A DNA stretch of 5,699 nt from an uncultured Thermoleophilia bacterium. Lineage in GTDB: Bacteria > Actinomycetota > Thermoleophilia > UBA2241. Below, piece after piece: positions 1 to 5,210 of this stretch. Location: contig CAIXSE010000746.1 in NCBI GenBank assembly GCA_903921965.1, forward strand, positions 1 to 5,699, written 5' to 3'. The stretch's first letter is position 1. Each line of letters starts with the position of its first letter. The notes below the pieces were generated by a model. That model saw only the letters and a list, made by a program, of their open reading frames with translations. It had not been told where the DNA came from and ran no database searches. Both the position numbers and the translations under genes were made by a program.

Positions 1-1
1 G

Positions 2-517
2 ACCCTGCAGGCCATCGCGCAGGAGGCCGACGTCAACAAGGCCGGCGTCTGGTACTACTTCGGCGGCAAGCAGCAGCTCGTGTCGGCGCTGCTCGAGGAG
101 ATCGTGATCAGCCAGTCGCGCGTCTTCGGCCGCAGCCTGCCGGACGACGCCACGCTCGAGGAGCGCGTCGACCTGTTCGTCGGCAGCGCCGAACAGGTCG
201 AGGAGCGCGTCGCCCGGTTCTCGGCGTTCTACGCGCTGCTGCCCGAGGCCTCGCGCGACACCGGGCTGCACGAGCACCTCACGGCGATCTACCAGTCCTG
301 GTACGACTGGGCCGAGGACGTGCTCGCCCCGGCGCTCGCGGGGCCGGCGGCCGGTGAGAGAGCGGCCGCGCTCGGCCAGTTCGCCTCGGTGCTGCTCGAC
401 GGCCTCTTCCTGCAGATGGTCATCGCCGCGCCCGGGTTCGACCTCGCGACGGGGCTCGCGAACGCCCGTGAGGCCCTGCTCCACCTGGCGGGGCGCGAAG
501 GCGGTGAGACGGCGTGA
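2..517 (+). CDS. TetR/AcrR-family transcriptional regulator, 5' truncated by window edge
   Basis: This is the C-terminal 171 residues of a TetR-type repressor, open at its 5' end because the window starts inside the DNA-binding domain. The first visible residues, TLQAIAQEADVNKAGVWYYF, followed by GGKQQLVSALLEEI, are the helix-turn-helix and helix 4 of the TetR family. Only about 20-30 N-terminal residues should be missing. The rest is an alpha-helical ligand-binding domain of ordinary length, with no recognisable ligand specificity; an internal ATG at 80 is not the real start. Its TGA overlaps the GTG of the next small frame, so it probably heads or belongs to an operon with the downstream iron-sulfur gene. 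Family assignment is firm; the target genes and inducer are unknown. Confidence 0.9.
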   Translation, partial: TLQAIAQEADVNKAGVWYYFGGKQQLVSALLEEIVISQSRVFGRSLPDDATLEERVDLFVGSAEQVEERVARFSAFYALLPEASRDTGLHEHLTAIYQSWYDWAEDVLAPALAGPAAGERAAALGQFASVLLDGLFLQMVIAAPGFDLATGLANAREALLHLAGREGGETA

Positions 518-675
518 CGCCGGTGCACCGGCCGGCCGGCCGCGGCGTGATCGGCACCGCCTGGGGAAGGCACGGCGAGGAGCGCCTGCTCGCCTCGAAG
601 CCGGACTGGATCGCCCGGCACCCCTCCGGCCTGCTCGAGCTGCTGCGGGCGCCGCGCGGTCAGGGGACGCGATGA
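514..675 (+). pseudogene. 53-codon frame resembling the C-terminal tail of a HAD-family phosphatase (probable remnant)
   Basis: A GTG at 514 overlaps the TetR stop, is preceded by GGTGAG five bases upstream, and opens a 53-residue frame whose TGA overlaps the ATG of the next gene. The middle of the product, GVIGTAWGRHGEERLLASKP, followed by DWIARHPSGLLELLRAP, looks like the end of phosphoglycolate-phosphatase-type HAD hydrolases, where a G-V-x-W-G strand is followed by 'eerLl..adw...hp.eLl.ll'. The catalytic DxDxT, Ser/Thr, Lys and acidic motifs are all absent, so it cannot be a phosphatase on its own. I infer a decayed or internally deleted HAD gene that kept its translational-coupling junctions. 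It could instead be a short expressed linker peptide. The resemblance is from memory of the family, not a search. Confidence 0.5.
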
Positions 676-1403
676 CCGGCTCGCGCCTTCTCCAGGACGT
701 CACCGCCTGCCTGGACGAGGCCGGCGTCGTGCAGTGGGGCGTCGCCGCGTGCCCGGCCGAGCCCTGGCCGCACGCGCCGGCACTGCCCCGTGCGGTGTCG
801 CTCGGCATGGCACTCACGCCCGCGATCGTCGCCCCCGTCGAGGCCGGGCCGACGGCCGCCTACTTCGCCGAGTACCGGCGCGTGAACGAGGCGCTGTGGG
901 AGGCGGCCCGGCGGCTGGCCGCCGTGCTGCGCTCGCACGGCGCGGCCGCCGAACCGCTGCGGCCCACCATCGGCAAGACGGCCGGCGAAGCAGGGGAGAT
1001 CGACTGGACGGCCGCCGGCGTCTTCGCCCACAAGACGGCGGCCACGCAGGCCGGCCTCGGCTGGATCGGCAAGACGGCCATCTTCGTCTCGCCGCTCCTG
1101 GGACCCTGGGTGCGCCTCACGACGGTGTTCACCGACGTGGACCTCACACCGGCCCGGCCGGTGACCGAAGGCGGCTGCGCCGAGTGCCGGCGCTGCGTCG
1201 ACGCCTGCCCCGGAGGCGCCGGCCGCGACGTGCGGTGGCGCGCCGGCATGCCGCGGGACGAGCTTCTCGACGTCGTCGCCTGCCTGCGCGAGAACGACCG
1301 GCACGAGGGCGAGGCCGGCGGGCTCTGCGGGATCTGCGTCGCCGTGTGCCCGTTCGGGAGGCGGCTGCTGCACGAGACCGGCGAGGCGGGTCCGGCGGTC
1401 TGA
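672..1403 (+). CDS. 4Fe-4S double-cluster protein, epoxyqueuosine reductase (QueG)-like
   Basis: This 243-residue protein has two ferredoxin-type [4Fe-4S] binding sites. Cluster one is C169-x2-C172-x2-C175-x3-C179-P. Cluster two is made by C219-x2-C222-x3-C226-P, with C204 as the likely distant fourth ligand. Just before them, KTAATQAGLGWIGKTAIFVS (residues 121-140) matches the 'K..A..AGLGWiGK' signature of QueG and its short relatives. QueG proper is a cobalamin-dependent tRNA-modification enzyme usually well over 300 residues; this protein is clearly shorter, so a true queuosine role is doubtful and no symbol is given. The ATG at 672 is chosen because AGGGG at 662-666 precedes it and it overlaps the preceding stop. 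Translation is probably coupled to the genes upstream. It converges on hgcB, separated by only 28 bases. A soluble redox or corrinoid-related role is inferred. Confidence 0.8.
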   Translation: MTGSRLLQDVTACLDEAGVVQWGVAACPAEPWPHAPALPRAVSLGMALTPAIVAPVEAGPTAAYFAEYRRVNEALWEAARRLAAVLRSHGAAAEPLRPTIGKTAGEAGEIDWTAAGVFAHKTAATQAGLGWIGKTAIFVSPLLGPWVRLTTVFTDVDLTPARPVTEGGCAECRRCVDACPGGAGRDVRWRAGMPRDELLDVVACLRENDRHEGEAGGLCGICVAVCPFGRRLLHETGEAGPAV

Positions 1404-1428
1404 CCCGGCCCGCCGGGCGGCGGCCGCC
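1404..1428. terminator. GC-rich inverted repeats between convergent genes
   Basis: The 28-base gap between the two convergent genes holds two back-to-back palindromes: CCCGGC (1404-1409) pairing with GCCGGG (1412-1417), and the self-complementary GGCGGCCGCC (1419-1428). They could form hairpins acting as a bidirectional terminator. There is no U tract on either strand, so this is position plus symmetry only, and such palindromes are common by chance at this GC content. Confidence 0.3.
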
Positions 1429-1431
1429 CCG

Positions 1432-1710
1432 CTACCCGCAGTCGCAGCCGGGCTCGGTCCCTCTGATCCAGCCCGTGACGACCGCCTGCGCGCACCCGAC
1501 CCCGGGCTTGACGCGGATCGCCCCGGGGACGCAGTTGAGGGCGCAGGCGCCGCACTCCATGCAGGCGCCCTTGTCGGCGAGCAGCGCCCGGCCGCCGGCC
1601 ATGGCGAAGACCGCGTGCGGACAGACGGCCACGCACATGCCGCAGCCGTTGCACAGGGCAGGCTCGAGCTCCAGGGTGACCGCCTCTGCGATGTAGCGGA
1701 GTCCGGGCAT
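1432..1710 (-). CDS. hgcB: HgcB, dicluster ferredoxin of mercury methylation
   Basis: This 92-residue protein has two ferredoxin motifs: C20-x2-C23-x2-C26-x3-C30-P and C50-x2-C53-x2-C56-x3-C60. They are followed by a single Cys (C73, in GVGCAQ) and a cysteine-bearing tail (C89-D-C91-G). That arrangement, length and position directly after hgcA are those of HgcB. In studied methylators HgcB supplies electrons to reduce the HgcA corrinoid, and its extra Cys residues are implicated in mercury handling. The start at 1710 lies five bases after the hgcA stop. GAGG (1714-1717) and a GGGGG run (1722-1726) lie just upstream, so the two genes are one translationally linked operon. Oddities are a tail of Cys-x-Cys where the best-known HgcB has two adjacent Cys, and a Val inserted after the last Cys of the second motif (NCVPGAI). 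The frame stays open upstream, but that stretch is a shadow of hgcA. Confidence 0.92.
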   Translation of the reverse strand: MPGLRYIAEAVTLELEPALCNGCGMCVAVCPHAVFAMAGGRALLADKGACMECGACALNCVPGAIRVKPGVGCAQAVVTGWIRGTEPGCDCG

Positions 1711-1715
1711 CGTCC

Positions 1716-2906
1716 TCACTTCCCCCTTCTGCTCGCCAGCCAGGCGCCGACCGCCAGCGCGGCCGCGGCGCCCTGCAGCGGCAGCGCCCTGCGCACCTCC
1801 AGCTCGACGCCCGAGGGCGAGGTGATCGCGGACGAGCCGGTGAACTGCATCGCCGTGTACGAGGAAGCGGACGCGACACCCGCAAGCAGGGCGACCCTCG
1901 CCGCCGGCGAGAGCGAGCGCCCGGCGGCGGCGGCGACCGCCCCGAGGGCGGCTCCCGCCACGGCGCCCTTGAGCGCGAACGCCCGGCCCGGCAGCCACGG
2001 CAGCGCGAGCGGCGTCACGGCGCCGCCGGCCAGGATGGCGAGCCAGGCGGCGCCGACGACCGGCGCGCCGTCCCGTAGGCCGCGACGCAGCGAGACGCCG
2101 TCGCGGCCCACGGCCGACGCCGCGAGGACGGCGCCGTACGCGAGGAGCATGCGGCGGTCCCAGGCCTTGGTGAGCACCTCCGGCACGAGCACGGCGCGCT
2201 CGCGCAGGTCGAAGGTGACGGTGCGCATCGCCGCATCCGCCTGCATGCCGGCGGCGAGGAAGGCAGGCAGGTCGGCCGCCCGCACCGGCCCGAAGGTGAC
2301 GCGGAACCCGCAGGCCTCCTTGACGAGGTGCGCGGCCACACCGGGGGCGGCGAGCTGAGGCAGGATGAGGCGCGTGTGCCCGACGACCTCGGCCAGGCGC
2401 GTCTCCTCCACCATGCGCGCGACCTCGCCGGCCGAGAACGTCCCCTTGCCCGCGGCGCACCACACGTTGACGCCGCGGGTGTCGACCACGAGCAGCCAGG
2501 CGTCGACCCCCGGGAGCGCACTCCGCAGCGCGTCGAGCGTGAGCTTGTAGTTGGCGGTGACGAGGACCGGCGCCGACGCCTCCGGGTCGCCGAACGCGTA
2601 GAGCCCGGGGCGCACGCGGTAGTCGTCCCGCGCGATGCCCCAGCGCACGCGCCAGGAGCCGAGCCGGTCGGCGCAGGTGAGCCGCGTCGCGATCCGGGGG
2701 ACGGGGCCGGCGGGCGTGGGCACCTCACCGGCCAGGTACGGCGCGGGGCCGTACACGTAGTCGTCGCGCCTGCGAGGCGCTCCGCAGCAGGAAGCCTTGC
2801 CGCCTGCCGGCCCAGGCTCCGGAGGCGCCTGCGCCGGGCCGCAGCAGCAGGCGCCGGCCGGCGGTGACGGTGCGGTGGAAGGTCCGCAGCAGCTGGAGTC
2901 GCTCAT
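1716..2906 (-). CDS. hgcA: HgcA, corrinoid membrane protein of mercury methylation
   Basis: This 396-residue protein carries the diagnostic cap-helix motif N147-V-W-C150-A-A-G-K154. C150 should be the Cys ligand to the corrinoid cobalt (the counterpart of Cys93 in Desulfovibrio ND132). Residues about 50-240 form the soluble corrinoid-binding domain, related to the CdhD subunit of CO dehydrogenase/acetyl-CoA synthase. The C-terminal part has about five hydrophobic segments (roughly 252-267, 282-302, 309-328, 335-350, 375-392). It includes the family motif FTGSSAITSPSGVELEVRRA near residues 355-374. By family knowledge it transfers a methyl group, derived from methyl-tetrahydrofolate chemistry, to Hg(II) at the cytoplasmic membrane. 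It is about 50 residues longer than the ND132 protein because of an N-terminal, Pro-rich extension with Cys at 6-7, 20-22 and 40-41. The ATG at 2906 has only a weak GGGA upstream. A later start near residue 50 would remove the extension, but I see no good one there. Identity is strong. Confidence 0.95.
   Translation of the reverse strand: MSDSSCCGPSTAPSPPAGACCCGPAQAPPEPGPAGGKASCCGAPRRRDDYVYGPAPYLAGEVPTPAGPVPRIATRLTCADRLGSWRVRWGIARDDYRVRPGLYAFGDPEASAPVLVTANYKLTLDALRSALPGVDAWLLVVDTRGVNVWCAAGKGTFSAGEVARMVEETRLAEVVGHTRLILPQLAAPGVAAHLVKEACGFRVTFGPVRAADLPAFLAAGMQADAAMRTVTFDLRERAVLVPEVLTKAWDRRMLLAYGAVLAASAVGRDGVSLRRGLRDGAPVVGAAWLAILAGGAVTPLALPWLPGRAFALKGAVAGAALGAVAAAAGRSLSPAARVALLAGVASASSYTAMQFTGSSAITSPSGVELEVRRALPLQGAAAALAVGAWLASRRGK
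2782..2892 (-). repeat. Three in-frame copies of CCGCAGCAG encoding Cys-Cys-Gly clusters
   Basis: The nonamer CCGCAGCAG (+ strand) occurs at 2782-2790, 2839-2847 (extended by another CAG) and 2884-2892. The offsets are 57 and 45 bases, both multiples of three. Read on the minus strand each copy gives Cys-Cys-Gly, giving SCCGP, CCCGP and SCCGA in the HgcA N-terminal extension. The linkers between them are rich in Pro, Ala and Gly and share little sequence. This looks like a repeated metal-binding module in a flexible tail. Confidence 0.75.
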
Positions 2907-2943
2907 CGATCGTCCCGTGGAAGCTCACACTGACAAGGGAGGC

Positions 2944-2972
2944 AGTATGCGCCCGAGGGCGCCTCCTGTCGA
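2944..2972 (-). promoter_or_regulatory. Putative sigma70-type promoter of hgcAB with a palindrome in the spacer
   Basis: On the minus strand TCGACA (2967-2972) matches the -35 consensus at five of six bases. After exactly 17 bases comes CATACT (2944-2949), matching the -10 consensus at four of six. A start near 2937 would give a leader of about 30 bases before the hgcA ATG. The palindrome GCGCCC-GA-GGGCGC (+ strand 2949-2962) fills most of the spacer, and GGAGG (2938-2942) can pair with CCTCC (2962-2966) around it. A palindrome between -35 and -10 is where metal-responsive repressors such as ArsR/SmtB and MerR-type activators often bind. The same hairpin could instead be a U-less terminator for the transporter gene upstream. 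Confidence 0.4.
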
Positions 2973-2995
2973 CTCACAACACGTCCGCCTCCCGT

Positions 2996-3832
2996 TCAGA
3001 CGCTCAGCAGCACGACCCCGAGGAGCACGGCGGCCATCCCCAGCCACTGCCGCCGTTCGAGCCGCTCGTGCAGGCAGACCTGCGCCAGGGCGGTCGTGAC
3101 CACCGGCGAGAGCGAGCCGAGCACCGAGACGACGCTCAGCAGGCCGATGGCGACGGCCGCGGAGAACAGCAGGGTCGCGGCCGTCAGCAGCACCCCCACG
3201 AGGGCGATGCCGGGGAGCGCCCGCGCGGTCACGTCCAGGCGCTTGCGCGTGGCGACGAAGAACACGAGCACGACGGCCGCCGAGGCGGCACGCACGACGA
3301 AGACCACCCAGGAGCGGTCGCCGCCGGCGGAACCCGCCTGGTCGATGCCGACGAGCATCACGCCGAACAGCACGGCCGTCAGGACCGCCAGCAGGACGGC
3401 CTCGCGCGGGATCCGGGCGTGCGGCGCCTTCGCCCGCGCGACGAGCACCACGCCGCCCACGGCGAGGACGATGCCGAGCCAGGTGACGGCGGCCAGCTTC
3501 TCCCCCTGCATCGACCCGACGACGACCGGCAGGACCACCTGCAGCGCGACGATGGGCGAGACGACGCTCATCGCCCCGACCGCGAGCGCCCGGTACAGCG
3601 CGAGGATGCCGCCCGCGGCCGCCGCGCCGGCGAGGGCCGCCCACAGGGCCGGACCCGCCGCCGGGAACGGGTGGGGCGCGAACGCGAGGACGGCGGCGGC
3701 GCTCAGCGCCGACGCCACCTGGCTGACCGCCGTCACCGACCAGACCGACCGGCGGCGGCTCTCGAGACCGGCGATGAAGTTCGACGAGCCGAAGCAGCAG
3801 CTGGCGGCCAGCGCTATCAGTGCGGCGAGCAT
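2996..3832 (-). CDS. EamA/DMT-superfamily membrane transporter
   Basis: This 278-residue, almost wholly hydrophobic protein has the ten-helix, two-repeat architecture of the drug/metabolite transporter superfamily. One EamA domain covers about residues 1-135 and the second about 143-278. Typical elements are the N-terminal SCCFGSSNFIAG helix, LYRALAVGAMSVVSPIVALQ in the first repeat, and VVSVLGSLSPVVTTALAQ then HERLERRQWLGM in the second. Length is usual for the family. The start at 3832 has GGAG seven bases upstream (+ strand 3840-3843). Substrates in this family range from amino acids and nucleotides to drugs and cannot be predicted here. It lies 89 bases upstream of hgcA in the same direction, so read-through into hgcAB is possible. 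A role in mercury or thiol transport would be speculation. Confidence 0.87.
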   Translation of the reverse strand: MLAALIALAASCCFGSSNFIAGLESRRRSVWSVTAVSQVASALSAAAVLAFAPHPFPAAGPALWAALAGAAAAGGILALYRALAVGAMSVVSPIVALQVVLPVVVGSMQGEKLAAVTWLGIVLAVGGVVLVARAKAPHARIPREAVLLAVLTAVLFGVMLVGIDQAGSAGGDRSWVVFVVRAASAAVVLVFFVATRKRLDVTARALPGIALVGVLLTAATLLFSAAVAIGLLSVVSVLGSLSPVVTTALAQVCLHERLERRQWLGMAAVLLGVVLLSV

Positions 3833-3873
3833 GCGTCGGCTCCGGGTCGGTGAGGGGCAGGCGTGTCGCCGCC

Positions 3874-3879
3874 ATTATC
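3874..3879 (-). promoter_or_regulatory. Possible -10 element for the EamA transporter
   Basis: GATAAT on the minus strand matches the -10 consensus at five of six bases. It stands out in a region of very high GC, about 42 bases upstream of the transporter start. The hexamer 17 bases further upstream, TCCACG, matches the -35 consensus at only three positions, so this is a weak call resting mainly on the -10. Confidence 0.3.
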
Positions 3880-3923
3880 GCCGGAGCGCAGGTGATCGTG
3901 GACGCCGCCGCCACCGCCGCCTG

Positions 3924-3943
3924 GCCGCTCGTGTGCGAGCGGC
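3924..3943. terminator. Perfect 8-bp stem with 4-base loop downstream of the second tetR
   Basis: GCCGCTCG (3924-3931), loop TGTG, then CGAGCGGC (3936-3943) form a perfect hairpin. It lies about 45 bases past the stop of the TetR gene and upstream of the likely transporter promoter. There is no U tract on the minus strand after it. It may be a U-less terminator of the regulator gene or an operator for a dimeric protein; the sequence does not separate these. Confidence 0.4.
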
Positions 3944-3987
3944 GGACGCGTCGAGCCGCGGGCCGCGACCGCCCGCGCGGGGCGCCC

Positions 3988-4695
3988 TCAGGACGCGCCG
4001 GCGCCCTCCTCGCCCTCGCAGGCGCGGATGAGCAGCGCGACGAGCGCCTCGAGGTCCGCCTCGGGATCGTCGAGCCCCATGACGGCGGGCAGCCACGCCT
4101 GGGTCGTCGACCAGCCGATGGCCATCGTCACCATGCCCGCGACCAGCACGTTGGAGGCCACCGGCCACGGCTCGCCGCGCCCGGAGGCTTCGGCCGACGC
4201 CCGCGCGGCGAGCTCGAACAGGCGCCCGGTGGCCGGGAAGGTCACGCCGAGACGTTCGAGCGGGACGCCCCCGGAGGCGACGGCGGCGACGAGGCGCATG
4301 TGCTGCACCCTCGTCTCCCTGTCGGTGCCAAGGATGCGCAGCGCCGCCGCGGTCAGGTCGTCCACGTCCCGGGCGCTCTCGAGCAGCCGCTCGTCGTTGC
4401 GCCTCATGACGGCGGCGAGGACCTTCTCCTTGCTGCCCAGGTAGCGGTGGACGAGGGTGTGGCTGACGCCCGCGCGCCCGGCGATGTCGCGGACGCTCGT
4501 CCGGTCGTACCCGCGCTGGCTGAACAGCTGGGCCGCCGCATCGAGCATCTTCTCGGTGGCGTGCTCGCGGCCGCCGCGCGGCTCGGCACGAGACCCTTTC
4601 GCCTTGCCCCGGGACGCCTTGCCGTCCGCCGCGCGCTTCCGTTCCGGCCCCGGCGCGCATCCTGCGTCACCCCTGGCTGCCACTCCGCCTCGCAT
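3988..4695 (-). CDS. TetR/AcrR-family transcriptional regulator, complete
   Basis: This 235-residue protein has a classic TetR N-terminal domain. Helix 1 is around ATEKMLDAAAQLFSQRGYDR (residues 46-65), and the helix-turn-helix TSVRDIAGRAGVSHTLVHRY (66-85) is followed by LGSKEKVLAAVM. The C-terminal domain (about 105-225) is helical and gives no ligand clue. A 45-residue Arg/Lys/Gly-rich segment precedes the domain, longer than usual. The ATG at 4695 has GGAG directly abutting it, which is too close for a good ribosome site. A GTG at 4683 (residue 5) has GAGG at better spacing and may be the true start. The gene points toward the transporter and hgcAB on the same strand, with a 155-base gap before the transporter. 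Autoregulation is plausible because repeats lie upstream. Family is firm; the regulon is unknown. Confidence 0.88.
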   Translation of the reverse strand: MRGGVAARGDAGCAPGPERKRAADGKASRGKAKGSRAEPRGGREHATEKMLDAAAQLFSQRGYDRTSVRDIAGRAGVSHTLVHRYLGSKEKVLAAVMRRNDERLLESARDVDDLTAAALRILGTDRETRVQHMRLVAAVASGGVPLERLGVTFPATGRLFELAARASAEASGRGEPWPVASNVLVAGMVTMAIGWSTTQAWLPAVMGLDDPEADLEALVALLIRACEGEEGAGAS

Positions 4696-4729
4696 CTCCG
4701 TCGTGTCCCGACCAGCCAGCCTCTCCCGG

Positions 4730-4798
4730 ATTGTATCTCCCGTCGCGTGACCATCTGGAAACAGGTACGTGATACAACACTGTCTGGGAAGCAGTATC
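4730..4798. promoter_or_regulatory. tetR upstream region with GATAC/GTATC inverted repeats and a -10-like element
   Basis: TTGTATC (4731-4737) and GATACAA (4771-4777) are exact seven-base inverted repeats 33 bases apart. A third half-site, GTATC, lies at 4794-4798. On the minus strand TACAAT (4730-4735) matches the -10 consensus at five of six bases and overlaps the first arm. It sits about 35 bases before the tetR ATG; no convincing -35 was seen. This AT-richer patch stands out from its surroundings and is a reasonable autoregulatory operator candidate. TetR operators are usually contiguous palindromes, so the wide spacing counts against a simple reading. Confidence 0.4.
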
Positions 4799-4858
4799 CT
4801 GCCGCCGGCCGATGTTCACGGCCGGTCACCAACGGTTGTTCCACGGCGAGGTCTGGCG

Positions 4859-5056
4859 ATGGCACTGGTGATGGACGAGGGTCTGCGTGTCGATCTCGAA
4901 GCGGCCGTGTACGAGGGCGACCAGCCCACGCGGCACGCCGTGGCCGGCAGCCTCCTGGACTACCGCGAGGGCATGCCGAGCTACCTCTGCGAAGTGCTGC
5001 GGCCGCCGCCCGGTTCTACCTGTGCAGAAGGCGCGTCGCGCGTCCTCGGCGCGTGA
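4859..5056 (+). CDS. Doubtful 65-residue hypothetical protein, possibly truncated or frameshifted
   Basis: An ATG at 4859 opens a 65-codon frame (MALVMDEGLRVDLEAAVYEG at the start). Codons from about 4880 to 5005 end almost always in G or C, as in the real genes here. After the Pro-Pro-Pro stretch near residue 51 the third positions become mixed (GGT TCT ACC TGT GCA GAA). This suggests either a chance ORF or a gene broken around position 5005. No family is recognised and no good ribosome site is seen. It is the only plausible gene in the 515 bases between tetR and the MDR gene, apart from the repeats near 4730-4798. The stretch from 5057 to 5210 shows nothing I can support beyond a ribosome site at its end. 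Confidence 0.25.
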   Translation: MALVMDEGLRVDLEAAVYEGDQPTRHAVAGSLLDYREGMPSYLCEVLRPPPGSTCAEGASRVLGA

Positions 5057-5200
5057 CGGAGGACGCGGACCGGCTCTCGCCGTCCGGGACGCGGGTGCGC
5101 GGGCAGGCTCCCTCCGCGCGGAGGAACACCAGCGAGCCGCGCCCGCCTTGGGCGCCGCGGGCGCGTGCGGGAGAATGGCCGCGGCAGGACCGGCACGACT

Positions 5201-5206
5201 GGGAGG
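5201..5206 (+). promoter_or_regulatory. Ribosome binding site of the MDR gene
   Basis: GGGAGG lies four bases before the ATG at 5211 and fixes that start. It is the strongest Shine-Dalgarno match in the right half of the window. Confidence 0.6.
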
Positions 5207-5210
5207 CCAC

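Noticed and set aside
354..671. Upstream in-frame extension of the 4Fe-4S protein
   Set aside because: The stretch is Arg/Ser/Pro-rich shadow of the TetR gene in another frame; the ATG at 672 has a good ribosome site and matches family starts.
860..1885. 341-residue minus-strand ORF across the QueG-like gene and hgcB
   Set aside because: Arg/Pro/Ser-rich shadow frame of high-GC DNA overlapping two recognisable genes.
1711..2463. Long N-terminal extension of HgcB in its open frame
   Set aside because: It is low-complexity Arg/Gly/Ala-rich translation lying entirely opposite the coding frame of hgcA; HgcB is normally about 95 residues.
2907..2995. Cobalamin riboswitch upstream of hgcA
   Set aside because: The gap is only 89 bases and shows none of the conserved B12-box-like elements; a riboswitch of that class needs about 200 bases.
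2864..3853. 329-residue plus-strand ORF opposite the transporter
   Set aside because: Its composition (Arg, Asp, His, Gln-rich) is typical of the antisense frame of a hydrophobic membrane protein gene; the minus strand encodes a clear EamA protein.
3820..5000. Plus-strand ORF opposite the second tetR
   Set aside because: Shadow frame; the minus strand carries an unmistakable TetR helix-turn-helix. Only its last part, after about 5005, is considered under the frameshift finding.
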